A DNA stretch of 64,000 nucleotides from positions 25,611,693 to 25,675,692 of the forward strand of contig NC_067205.1 of the NCBI RefSeq assembly GCF_026262505.1. Direction: 5' to 3'. Source of the DNA: Trichomonas vaginalis G3 (Eukaryota > Parabasalia > Trichomonadida > Trichomonadidae). The notes under the pieces were generated by a model. The model had not been told where the DNA came from and searched no databases. It saw only the letters and a list, made by a program, of their open reading frames with translations. The translations under genes were made by a program, and so were the position numbers. Shown here one piece after another: positions 30,757-41,062 of the stretch. The first letter of the stretch is position 1. The number at the start of each line of letters is the position of its first letter.

Positions 30757-31250
30757 ATAAAAATTTTTTTTACCAACGGATTATAATTTTTTTACATTAC
30801 AACGAGTTTCAAGATACTGTCTGAATATAAACTATCTATGTAAAGGTACACCTTCCTCAATACCTATATGCGTTAGAATTAGCAATGTACCATTCTTGTT
30901 ATTCAATGCAAGTTTAAATTTGCAATAGAAGAAATTAAATATATAAAGCTTAAACTTATAAAATGCGCGGGCACATAATAGACATTATTATCTGATATTT
31001 GATTGTGAGCTAGTGACTTTTCAAATAAGAAATCTCTTTATGACTTGATTATAGTCTGAATTCTAAAACACATGCCCATAAAATAACTTTTTGTCTATGC
31101 CTTGTCTACTGTTTATCCACAATTTCACTCCGAAACTAATGCTCAATTCACAAAATGACGCAATAAACAAATTTTGTTGCAAAACATGTAATGATAATAA
31201 GTTAAAATGTTGTTTAATGAGCAGTAGATCCTTAACCACTTTTTTCTGAA
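30757..31250. other. Host DNA left of the Polinton
   Basis: A 494-base AT-rich stretch with no supported gene. It is the promoter side of the WD40 gene and ends at the target site of the Polinton. Before insertion it was continuous with 54518 onward. Confidence 0.6.
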
Positions 31251-31256
31251 TTTCAA
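31251..31256. repeat. Target-site duplication TTTCAA, left copy
   Basis: The six bases TTTCAA immediately precede the left terminus AGTAGTATATG. The same six follow the right terminus at 54512-54517. Polintons make 6-bp duplications. Confidence 0.92.
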
Positions 31257-31723
31257 AGTAGTATATGTGGAAGGGTTGTGTGACTTTTAATGTTACGTCT
31301 ATATATAGATGAAGGTATATTTTCACATCTTCTATATATAGATGATATAAAAATTTTTCTTACGTTTTTTAAGTCATGAATTCGAAAGAAAGCGCGACAT
31401 TAATAAATAAATTAGTAATAAATATTATATACTAAACACATTTTAAAAAAATTAACATTAATTTTAAAATAATTTATTTTTTTATCTTTTATAAAAGAAG
31501 CTATATATAGATGATGTCAGATATTCCGCGATTAATTAAACATTGTTTAAATCCTGAATGGGTTAAACTTCAATTTAAAAATGAAGATTGTGAATTATTA
31601 AATGAATATGAAAGCCAAAATAAGCTAATGAGGTAAATATAATGATAAAGAATATTTAATTTCATGGAATCAATAGAGTCATAATCAAAGACCTCATAAA
31701 CGAGAAGAAGAAATTGAAAATAA
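31257..31723. repeat. Polinton left terminal inverted repeat
   Basis: Bases 31257-31561 match the reverse complement of 54207-54511 over 305 positions with only one difference found (T versus G at the step AGTAATAAAT / AGTAAGAAAT). After a 106-base block present only on the left (31562-31667), the match resumes for about 55 bases. The 106-base block is bounded by ATGG on each side (31558-31561 and 31664-31667), the footprint of a microhomology deletion on the right copy. The terminus also holds several CTATATATAGAT repeats, which are partly palindromic. Confidence 0.93.
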
Positions 31724-32018
31724 TGAAATGGAAATCATTGATGACATTAAAGAGGATGGAATTCCTAAATTTTGTAGAAAAACCTTTAGAACTAAGTTAG
31801 GAGCATATAAACGTAGAGTATTAAATCCTGAATACATAAAACATTTATTTAAAAAGGAAGACTGTGAATTATTAAACGTTAATGAATATGAAAATGCTAA
31901 ATCAAAACTGAGATATAAATATATTGGAAGTGATGAAAGGTGTAAAGATAAAGATAAAGTTTATTCAGTTTCTGTTGTAAACAGAAATTCATCAAAAGTG
32001 ACACCTCAGAAAAGCTAA
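31511..32018 (+). pseudogene. Broken terminal-repeat gene with duplicated EDCELLN unit
   Basis: The frame starts inside the left terminal repeat (MMSDIPRLIKHCLNPEWVK) and can be followed to 32018 across one frameshift near 31626 and an in-frame TAG near 31671. Two copies of a roughly 35-residue unit are present: NPEWVKLQFKNEDCELLNEY in the first and NPEYIKHLFKKEDCELLNVN in the second, each followed by a polar segment (RYKYIG, then RPHK between the units). This repeated unit recalls DNA-binding repeats carried by large DNA viruses and trichomonad repeats, but the function is not known to me. The gene is cut short by the foldback structure at 32134. A possible C-terminal remnant, with LGIRKHLGDYGKSSEFF, lies at 33231-33351. 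The right terminal repeat carries only the first 15 codons of the same gene. Confidence 0.6.
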
Positions 32019-32133
32019 AATATTGAATTTTTGGAACTTTTGATAGAGCACGTTTTTAAATATTAATTAAAGTAAATGTATATTTTGTAAAGATTCTTTT
32101 TAATAAAAAAATAAAATTTTGAAGAAGAACACA

Positions 32134-33049
32134 AAATCTTCTGAAAAATAATATCACATAAACTCATATTATTTTCTAATATATAACTATTTTATATAAA
32201 AATCAAATTCAATGATCTTAAAAGCGAAGGATAAACCTCAAAATTTACGAATATAATGAGTGAAAATATAATGCTTATCTATCATAAAACCATATGAAAT
32301 ATTAATTTTTGCTTTACGCCTAATTTTTGACGACAATTAGCAAAAAATGTTAAATGTTAACACTCAGTCCATTTGAATATGAAAAATAAAATTGACTTTG
32401 ATTAAATTTTATTTATCATGCAATTCTTCTTGCGACCAAAGATTTGAATAAAATTTCAAAAAATAAGATAGCTTAAAAAATAATATACGGTAGTGTTTAC
32501 TAATAGATGAATAGTATAAATTCTATTAAAATGGATTTGATCCAAAAAAATATATAAATTTGATCATAAATAAAATCGTTTTAAATTACTTCTTCATTTA
32601 AATTATAACAATTATTTTTGGTTTTATATTTTTTTGGATCAAATCCATTTTAATAGAATTTATATACTATTCATCTATTAGTAAACACTACCGTATATTA
32701 TTTTTTAAGCTATCTTTTTTTTGAAATTTTATTCAAATCTTTGGTCGCAAGAAGAATTGCATGATAAATAAAAACATTTAATCAAAGTCAATTTTATTTT
32801 TCATATTCAAATGGACTGAGTGTTAACATTTAACATTTTTTGCTAATTGTCGTCAAAAATTAGGCGTAAAGCAAAAATTGATATTTCATATGGTTTTATG
32901 ATAGATAAGCATTATATTCCCACTCATTATATTCGTAAATTTTGAGGTTTATCCTTCGCTTTTAAGATCATTGAATTTGATTTTTATATAAAATAGTTAT
33001 ATATTAGAAAATAATATGAGTTTATGTGATATTATTTTTCAGAAGATTT
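32134..33049. repeat. Foldback structure: 0.43-kb inverted repeat with 60-base loop
   Basis: The arm 32134-32563 is nearly the reverse complement of 32624-33049, with only scattered differences, leaving an AT-rich loop of about 60 bases. The arms begin AAATCTTCTGAAAAATAA and meet at GGATTTGATCCAAAAAAA. No transposase is encoded. A further, less perfect inverted match joins 31985-32010 with 33185-33215 outside the arms (AACAGAAATTCATCAAAAGT). The near-perfect arms imply recent origin or gene conversion between the arms. It separates the broken gene at 31511-32018 from its possible C-terminal remnant. The remaining DNA from 33050 to 33414 has only that remnant and the promoter of the next gene. 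Confidence 0.88.
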
Positions 33050-33395
33050 CATTCTATATGCCTATGAAAAGTACTCTCAAAACTAACTTTTTCCTAATTA
33101 TAATTAAATCTAGAATATTGTATTATGCTTAGTATTATTTCATTTTTCTCATTCAATTTAGAATTTACAAATGTCAAAAAATTGAGAGCTGTTACTTTTG
33201 ATGAATTTCTGTTTATTACATTTCATATAATAACTGGCACACGTTAGGGATAAGAAAACATTTAGGAGATTATGGTAAAAGTTCTGAATTTTTTAAATCT
33301 AGTATATACGAGAGAGTAAAAGAAATTAGAAATAATTATTTTCATGAATAAAAAATAAACTTTAAAAATTCATGTCTTACATTTTTGAATAATTT

Positions 33396-33414
33396 ATTTT
33401 TTATTTCGTAAGAA
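33396..33414 (+). promoter_or_regulatory. Element-specific start motif, copy 1
   Basis: TTTTATTTCGTAAGAA ends directly at the ATG of the gene at 33415. The same string stands directly before the ATG at 39667. Other element genes have related T-rich tracts followed by a short spacer and TAA-ATG. It is read as a Polinton promoter or leader shared between genes of the element. Confidence 0.5.
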
Positions 33415-34517
33415 ATGAGCGTCAAAACTAACAATGTTAAAAAATTAGGATTCACAAACAGGGAAATAAAGGATATATTAGAGGAGGCGGGTTATGAGGT
33501 TGATAAATATTATTTAAGAAATTGTCAAAAATTCGCGGAGTTTTTAAATGAGTTTGATTATGATGGAAAAATGAATAAAGATGATGTTATAAATTTCTTA
33601 TATCCCACATCTAAAGAAGAAAAACCTAAAGAACCTGATGTTTTCCCTGAATATTATGAAGAACGGATTAAAGATGATGAATATGATGAAATTGAAAGAC
33701 TGGAAAAAATAAGAGATGAAATAGATGAAAAAATTAAGGAATTAAGAGAAGTTGAAAAATATAATGAAAATGAAGTAGAGGGTTTAATGAATATCCCAGC
33801 TTCAGAATCAGAAGTTCAGAAATCTCATGAAGAAAGATATAAAAATTATGTCTCAGAATCAACACAAAATTTATTAGATGGTGAAATAGACGAACACTTT
33901 CAGAAGAAGGTACTAAATTTATTCGTAAACATAAGTTACAATTTATTGATAATGAAGAATACCCCTGTATCCTACTTCACCACCTTTAGATTCCAAAAAT
34001 TCAAAAAAGCTCTTAAAAACGTGACATATGCAACTAATACGATTAAGAAAGAAGATCATGATATTTACACACAATTATTATTTAAATAAATGCACGGGTG
34101 TTGATAAAGTTTTGATTTATTAGATAAAATATCAAAAGAAACCATTGGAACATATAAAATTTTGTGTGATTGTGTTTCATTATTGAAGATACCAATAATG
34201 TTTCATATGAAAGAACAGCACCGAAGGAAGACAAAGTTGAAAGGTCTATACCATTCGTTATTAAGAACATAAAAGATATGAAAACTTATAAACATTATAT
34301 TTATTCATTTATTTCAGAAAAAAATGAAGCAACCCATAAAACATCTTCTCATCATTTTATAGCTATTCATACATTCCTTTTCAAAGTTGTGAAATTAAAT
34401 AAGACAGGAATTAGATTTAATGTATCAGGGTACACATTCTTGAGTAAATTAAAATGTATTCGTCACGTCGCGGATGATAAAAATTTATGTGTTCTTAATT
34501 CATTTTATGGGCTTTAA
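33415..34517 (+). pseudogene. Polinton protein of unknown function, frameshifted
   Basis: A clear start (MSVKTNNVKKLGFTNREIKD) follows an upstream motif shared with another element gene at 39667. The first 165 residues are acidic and helical, with a coiled coil at about 95-125. At about 33903 the likely frame changes to one encoding EEGTKFIRKHKLQFIDNEEY. Further changes are needed near 33990 and 34168 to reach the last open part, ending CVLNSFYGL at 34517. If joined, the product would be about 365 residues. It does not show polymerase, protease, capsid or integrase motifs. Its position directly upstream of PolB suggests a replication or terminal-protein role, but that is a guess. At least three frameshifts mark it as decayed. 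Confidence 0.55.
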
Positions 34518-34548
34518 AAAAATAAAGTTTATTTTTATTCTTACATAA

Positions 34549-37500
34549 ATGAACAAAAACGGAACAGCTAAAATGAATGATAATCAAATTAGAGCAGAAG
34601 GTAGAAGGTTATTTAAACGCTTCTATAACATTCCTGATGGTGTTAATCCTAAAACTCGTAGAAGCTATTTAAATGAAGCAATAGATGCATATGAAGGGTT
34701 TGACATTTCATCAGAAAGTGAGAGATTAGCGAGAATGTTAAATGTTAATATTGATTTCTATTATTGTGATCCTCAACCAGAAGACGTGGACATAAATAAG
34801 GTAGACTTTCCATTAGTGGAATCAATAATGATAGATCCAGAATTTGAAACAGTAAATATTTTATTAACACAGAGTCCATGTGGAAAACTTCACGCTGACA
34901 GAATAACAGACGTTGAAGCACTCACCGGCTATAAAGTTTGTCCATATTGTAAAGAAGAAGTTTATTCTATCCGTGATGATCCAGAAAGGAAAAACCAAAG
35001 AAAATTTTTAAAGCATTGTGAGAAATGTAAAGAAAATAATGGGAGATTAATTCAAGACGTTCAGTTGCAAAAGACACAGCAACCATATGCACCACATATT
35101 ACGAAACAGAAGATATATCAGTGGTTATTAGCTCATAATTTGCAGAAATATTATAAACCGACAAGATATTATATTACTTTTGACTTCGAAACATTAGAGA
35201 CTAAAGAAGAATTACAACTTTCTGAGTGTGCAACTTTGAACGCTTACTTAAAACCATTCATGGTATCATCAACGGTTAAATTAAATGATAAAACATATAC
35301 GAGGAATTTTTGCTTAACTTCGAGTGATTCTTTTATTTCTGATTGGATTGAGTTTTTATTTTCAACCTGTTCATTAGTTGCTAAATCAAATATTGAACAA
35401 TATGAAGAATTATTGAAGCCGCAAACAGTGGGGACTTTGTCTCATACATTAAATGAAAAACAGAAGGAAGTATTTAAAGAACTTCTAGATGAGGAATTCA
35501 ATAAAGTGAATATCATAGGTTTTAATTCGGGAAAGTTTGATTTAAATTTAATTCTTCGTGATTTAAACACTGCAAAATGGAAAATAAAATCAATGCTGGG
35601 TTCATCTTCACAATTTAAGCAAATCATTGTAAAGAAAACAAACGTTCCATATGAATTAAGATTTATTGACATCAGAAATTATATAGCGGGTGGGACATTA
35701 GACCAATTCACTCAAGATTTCGGAAACAATAAATCACGTGTTAAATCCTTTTTCCCTTATCAATTTATCACGTGGGAAAATTACGAAGAAGAATTATATA
35801 AAGTGGAACCATTCACTCAAGATTCATTTTATTCAGCATTAACTCAAGAAACTATATCAGATAGTGATTATCAAATATATCTCAATGATGCTAAAAATTT
35901 TAAGAATAGATTAGAATATTTTATTCATTATTGTAATAAAGATGTTGAAATTATGATTGACCCAATTGATAAAATTATTGAAGAAACATTTGTTTATAAA
36001 ATTGACACGCTTCATAATCTTTCTTTATCATCGAATGCTTCAATGATTCGTTACGCTTTAGCATATAAAAGACTTTAATCCTAATGAAAAATATCCTGAG
36101 GAAGAGATAGAATCAAGTTTGAATTAACGAAAAAGTATTGAAATATAAAATTGAATCATATAAGAAACAAGATGAAAAAGCAGAAGAGATACTAAAAATA
36201 ATGTTTCAATGGATGATTTTCAATACTATCACGATTTAATCCTTTCATCTAAATGCAAAATGTGTGGTAAAGCGTTTACATATGCAATACCAACATTGGA
36301 TAGAATCGATAATGAAAAACCACATACTAAAGAAAATTGTCAGTTAATGTGTTTTATTGCAATGTCGTAAAAATCAAAAAAGATGAAGATGTTCAACGTT
36401 TAAGAATCAATTTAAGAAAATTATGCATTAAAAAATAATTTACCAATGACTTTAGATTCAGTTGAAGCTTATCACATTTCTCCGTAATGGAATTACTGCT
36501 TCTTGTCTATCAAATGTCAACTAGAGTAAATCTTAAAGGAATCACGCACATTAATAAACTTTCAATAAGTCCAGAAACTAAAACTGTATCAAATGAGGAC
36601 ACCACCAACATTATGACTCATTTCGTTGGTGTTGATTTTAATTCATTATATCCTTCATCATTTTCATCTAATCCTCATGATTTCATTCAAATACTGACCA
36701 TAAAATGTATGCCGGAAGATTGAATGGTGTTATCATTTGTGATACAGCAACAAAGAAAGCAAAAGCACTGGAAATTATTAGAAAGAAAAAATACTTTATT
36801 CGTGGCTGAAGTAAAGGGTCACATTGATGAAAAATACATTAATGATTACATAAACTTTTACCGATAATAAGAAACTTAGATATTAACAGATGAAAAAAAA
36901 CATTGGTAGTTTTATGTATAATTACATAATCAAACAAATCTACCAAGTTGACCAGAAACAGAGAAAATTAACTCAGTAGCATCAACAACAACCAATATCA
37001 ACCATTTTCTTCTTATTATCTTTGTATCTAATCGACAGATTTCATTTTATCATCGAGACATTCAATCCAATTTTAACATTTACTAAAAACACTGTTTTAA
37101 TGAATTTGCGAACGAATTTAATGAACGAAAGACAAAAGGCTGAATTAGAAGGAAATAAAGGAAAAAGTTTATTTGCAAGATTTCGCTTAATGGATCATAT
37201 GGTTATGATGCAATGAATACACAAAATTACGCAAAGACTAAAATAATGAATGCACAGAAGGCACGCGTTGCATGTATGTCAAATAAGTTTAAAAACATAA
37301 GAGAAATAGGAGAGGATACGTATCAACTGATGCTCAAAGATAGATTTTATAGATGTGATTCATGTTTACAAGAGGCATTCTTCACTTTAGATAATGCTAA
37401 ATACTGGTATTTGGTTTTCATTTATGATTTTATGTATAAATGCATGAATGTTAATCGTTTTCATTTCATTGAAGGTGATACTGATTCATCTTATTGGGCA

Positions 37501-38004
37501 ATCGCTGGCGATCCAAATCTTCCTAACACTCAAGCATTTCAAGCAATTGTTACTGATAAACAATTTTATGATAAAAACATTTTCAAATTCGCACCATTTG
37601 ATTTCTTCTGTTTTGATGAGAAATTTAAACCTAAATTAAAGAATAAAGCTGAAGAAAAAGCACATGAGAAAAAGTTATTGGATTTAGCAATTGAGAAACA
37701 AGGTGATAACATGGTTGCTTTATGCCCCAAGTGTTATACATCATTCAACGGTTCAATTGATGAAAGTGATTTTAAAAAGATTGCACAAAAAATGAAAGGT
37801 GTTAGTTTACGACAAAATAAACAATTAACACCTAAAAATTATTTGGATATAATAAATGATAAAGTGATATTTGATGGTCAGAATATTAATTTACAACTTA
37901 AAAACAGGTCAATGACTCGCTTAACAATCGGTAAGACTGCATTAACAGGAGCACACACTAAGGCTGTATGTTGTGAAAATGGATGTTGTATGCCATTTAT
38001 TTAA
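34549..38004 (+). pseudogene. Protein-primed DNA polymerase B (Polinton pPolB), frameshifted
   Basis: The first 509 codons are open: a zinc-binding CPYC/HCEKC pair (about 151-180), then the 3'-5' exonuclease motifs FDFETLE (Exo I), GFNSGKFDLNLI (Exo II) and YCNKDVEIM (Exo III). The rest is in pieces. Between them all polymerase motifs survive: DFNSLYPSSF (motif A, 36640s), NGSYGYDAM (motif B, about 37190) and EGDTDSSYWAI (motif C, about 37475). At least six frameshifts are needed (near 36072, 36127, 36200, 36345, 36725-36900 and 37180), so no full enzyme can be made. Between exonuclease and palm lies an HNH-like zinc module (36205-36390). The family replicates linear DNA from a terminal protein. 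The gene follows the unknown gene at 33415 and precedes the integrase. Confidence 0.93.
36205..36390 (+). other. HNH-like zinc module within the PolB gene
   Basis: The translated piece holds CKMCGKAFTY, then TLDRIDNEKPHTKENCQLMC and, after a one-base shift, YCNVVK. The order C-x2-C, DRID, H-x3-EN, C-x2-C-N is that of HNH nuclease and related zinc-ribbon folds. It sits where terminal-protein-binding and palm-entry segments of protein-primed polymerases are found. Whether it was catalytic cannot be told. Confidence 0.6.
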
Positions 38005-38126
38005 TACAATTTAAAATTTTATTTTTAATGAAATGCCACAGAAGAGACAAAAGGAACTGTTAATGATGGTTTTGATTCTTGATCAAAGAGGTGGGGGGGT
38101 AAAACATTTATTTTATTTTTATATAA

Positions 38127-39647
38127 ATGGATAGTGTAGATTTAAAAAATTTAATTGGTGATTTAGTATTTAATCAAAATTTTCTTAATTATTATGATTT
38201 AAAAGCATATCTCCAAAAACATAATAACAATATAACGGGTGATGATATGGAATATTATTATCCATATTATAAAAATGAAATTTTGAAATATCATGATAAA
38301 ATAATTTCTAAAATTAAAGACAAAATTAAAAATAATGAATATACAAAGGGAAAAACTAAATCACAATTTAAACAATTGAAAGATTTCAAAAATAAAGTAT
38401 TAACAGAAGAAGATATTGATGAATTATATAATTTATATAATCCTGAGCCGCAAAAGCCAAAGGAACAAAAGCCAAAAGTGCAAAACGCCCAGGTCCTTCA
38501 GACCATAAATGATGCACAAGCTTTAATTTATGATTCATTAGTTAAACCATATTCAGCCCGACTTTTAAATGAAGATCAACTTTTGGAATTCATCCTTCAA
38601 CATAAACTCGAAGCGGGAAAGTATATCAAACCTTTATATACAGTATATTTAAAACAAATGAATAGAATACATCCAGAATTAATGAAAGGAGGAATGAATT
38701 CCAAAATCAAAGCAGATAAAATTAAATCACTTGCAATACCAAAACCTCCAACAGTAGTACCTCCTCCTCCTTCAGTTAATCCTTCATCATTCACTTTATT
38801 ATATCCATTTCAAACATTAAAGAAGCAAAAAGATTTTAAAAAGGATTTCAAGATATTAAATAAACCAATTGACCCAAAAATTCAACCGTTAAAGGAAAAA
38901 TTTAGTCGCCCTTCATTTGCTCCATATCCATATTCATACGAAATCGATCATTTAGAATATTCAAAAGGAAACGTTACTTATTTATTTGCCATTAACATTA
39001 ACACTAGATATTTATATTGCATTCCGGTGAAAGGGAAAACAGAACAGGAAACAAGAAGAGCTATACAATACTTACTAGATCATGAAAGAGTAGATAATAT
39101 AAAGGGTGATGGTGATAAAGGATTTCAGGCAGCTATGGCTCATTATTTCCCACAAATTAATTTTTACTTTTCATCCTCTCCATATACGTTTCATAATAAA
39201 ATAGTTGATGCGGTAATGAGAACTCTTAGAGATGCGTTAGGGGTTAACGGTCAGATATACTGGGATGGAAATCATGACTCCATCATACAGCAGTTAGTAT
39301 ATTATTACAATAATACATGGCATAGAACCATAAACATGAAACCAGTGGAAATGAAAAATGATATTTCAAAAGAATGGGAATATATTAGAAAGCAAATAGA
39401 AAGGTTAAATGATGTTAAACGTGAACAAATTAATTCGGGGCTCATGAATTTTAAACAAGGGGATAAAGTTTTGATTCATCTCGATTATGGAAAAACTGAT
39501 AAATCAATGACAAAAAGAAGACGAAGATTTGACACAATAGCTGAATTTGTTAGATATATTAACGGTAATGTATTAGTTGAAGTTGACAATAAATTAATAG
39601 AAATTCCGATTTATTTTATTACTCCATTATATTTAAATAATATTTAA
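38127..39647 (+). CDS. Polinton retroviral-type integrase
   Basis: An intact 506-residue protein. The N-terminal 270 residues are helical and basic with a PPTVVPPPPS linker (about 211-220). The catalytic core begins about 272: EIDHLEYS gives the first acid, KGDGDKGFQAA the second, and FHNKIVDAVMRTLRDALG the third region, where aspartate stands in the place of the usual glutamate. A WHRTINMKP segment follows and then an SH3/chromo-like C-terminal region (GDKVLIHLDYG). The family cuts and joins element ends into 6-bp staggered target sites, matching the TTTCAA duplications here. The start follows TTTATTTTTATATAA directly. It is the best-preserved replication-side gene of the element. A 32-base stretch at 38475-38506 also occurs in the fibre gene. 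Confidence 0.93.
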   Translation: MDSVDLKNLIGDLVFNQNFLNYYDLKAYLQKHNNNITGDDMEYYYPYYKNEILKYHDKIISKIKDKIKNNEYTKGKTKSQFKQLKDFKNKVLTEEDIDELYNLYNPEPQKPKEQKPKVQNAQVLQTINDAQALIYDSLVKPYSARLLNEDQLLEFILQHKLEAGKYIKPLYTVYLKQMNRIHPELMKGGMNSKIKADKIKSLAIPKPPTVVPPPPSVNPSSFTLLYPFQTLKKQKDFKKDFKILNKPIDPKIQPLKEKFSRPSFAPYPYSYEIDHLEYSKGNVTYLFAININTRYLYCIPVKGKTEQETRRAIQYLLDHERVDNIKGDGDKGFQAAMAHYFPQINFYFSSSPYTFHNKIVDAVMRTLRDALGVNGQIYWDGNHDSIIQQLVYYYNNTWHRTINMKPVEMKNDISKEWEYIRKQIERLNDVKREQINSGLMNFKQGDKVLIHLDYGKTDKSMTKRRRRFDTIAEFVRYINGNVLVEVDNKLIEIPIYFITPLYLNNI

Positions 39648-39649
39648 TT

Positions 39650-39666
39650 TTTTTATTTCGTAAGAA
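39650..39666 (+). promoter_or_regulatory. Element-specific start motif, copy 2
   Basis: The string TTTTATTTCGTAAGAA directly precedes the ATG, identical to the one before 33415 although the two coding sequences differ after the first codons. Confidence 0.5.
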
Positions 39667-39921
39667 ATGAGTGACAACGAAGCAGCCAAGAGTCCAGACG
39701 ATGAATATAAAAAGAAACTAAACAGAATTAAATCAAAAATATGCTATTACAAAAAGAAGCCGCAATGTGGTGGGGTTGAAAACGATAAAGAGAGGAAAGA
39801 AATAATCGAAAAATTAGAAACTTATCGTTCAATCATTAAACTGAGTGAAGCAAAAATAAAAGAATTTAATAGAATAAATAAATTGATTGGAAGAGATGAA
39901 TTTAATAAAGATGAATTTTAA
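39667..39921 (+). CDS. Small basic Polinton protein
   Basis: An 84-residue, lysine-rich protein (MSDNEAAKSPDDEYKKKLNR) with helical, coiled-coil-like sequence and two cysteines. No family was recognised. It is preceded by the same TTTTATTTCGTAAGAA motif as the gene at 33415, which argues that it is a real gene. It lies between the integrase (19 bases away) and the long tandem array. Confidence 0.55.
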   Translation: MSDNEAAKSPDDEYKKKLNRIKSKICYYKKKPQCGGVENDKERKEIIEKLETYRSIIKLSEAKIKEFNRINKLIGRDEFNKDEF

Positions 39922-39948
39922 AACTCAATCCAAATTTAATTTTTTCAG

Positions 39949-40994
39949 TGCTACCATGTTACCATGTGCTACCAGGTCAATTAACTTCTCTGAAAAAATG
40001 AGACAACATGACATTTTGACAACATCACGGGAGGAAGGTATTTATGAATTATTTTTGAAGAACTGAAGGTGCTACCATGTTACCATGTGCTACCAGGTCA
40101 ATTAACTTCTCTGAAAAATGAGACAACATGACATTTTGACAACATCACGGGAGGAAGGTATTTATGAATTATTTTTGAAGAACTGAAGGTGCTACCATGT
40201 TACCATGTGCTACCAGGTCAATTAACTTCTCTGAAAAAATGAACAACATGACATTTTGACAACATCACGGGAGGAAGGTATTTATGAATTATTTTTGAAG
40301 AACTGAAGGTGCTACCATGTTACCATGTGCTACCAGGTCAATTAACTTCTCTGAAAAATGAGACAACATGACATTTTGACAACATCACGGGAGGAAGGTA
40401 TTTATGAATTATTTTTGAAGAACTGAAGGTGCTACCATGTTACCATGTGCTACCAGGTCAATTAACTTCTCTGAAAAAATGAGACAACATGACATTTTGA
40501 CAACATCACGGGAGGAAGGTATTTATGAATTATTTTTGAAGAACTGAAGGTGCTACCATGTTACCATGTGCTACCAGGTCAATTAACTTCTCTGAAAAAA
40601 TGAGACAACATGACATTTTGACAACATCACGGGAGGAAGGTATTTATGAATTATTTTTGAAGAACTGAAGGTGCTACCATGTTACCATGTGCTACCAGGT
40701 CAATTAACTTCTCTGAAAAAATGAGACAACATGACATTTTGACAACATCACGGGAGGAAGGTATTTATGAATTATTTTTGAAGAACTGAAGGTGCTACCA
40801 TGTTACCATGTGCTACCAGGTCAATTAACTTCTCTGAAAAAATGAGACAACATGACATTTTGACAACATCACGGGAGGAAGGTATTTATGAATTATTTTT
40901 GAAGAACTGAAGGTGCTACCATGTTACCATGTGCTACCAGGTCAATTAACTTCTCTGAAAAAATGAGACAACATGACATTTTGACAACATCATG
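39949..40994 (+). repeat. Tandem array, nine units of 120-121 bp, left of primase-helicase
   Basis: Units start at 39949, 40069, 40189, 40309, 40429, 40550, 40671, 40792 and 40913, the last being cut at about 40994. Units are almost identical, differing mainly in the length of an A-run. Each starts GTGCTACCATGTTACCATGT and contains CTACCAGGTCAATTAACTTC, GACAACATGACATTTTGACA and CATCACGGGAGGAAGG. In reverse complement the first part reads as three TGGTARCA boxes spaced by about ten bases, an iteron-like arrangement. The same unit appears in opposite orientation at 43402-43752 on the other side of the primase-helicase gene. Confidence 0.97.
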
Positions 40995-41062
40995 GGAAAT
41001 ATGATGCAGTCCAAAAATAAAGTTAGTTTTAAAATTATTTTTATTTTTTTATTCCTATATAA

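Noticed and set aside
31063-31326. Minus-strand frame across the Polinton left boundary
   Set aside because: It spans the insertion junction, so it cannot be an original gene of either host or element.
38080-38105. G-run GGTGGGGGGGT after PolB, similar to AGAGGTGGGGG at about 49430
   Set aside because: Short, low in complexity and in different contexts; shared only by composition as far as can be seen.
39949-40994. CRISPR array
   Set aside because: The repeats are 120-bp tandem units without unique spacers, in a eukaryotic transposon.
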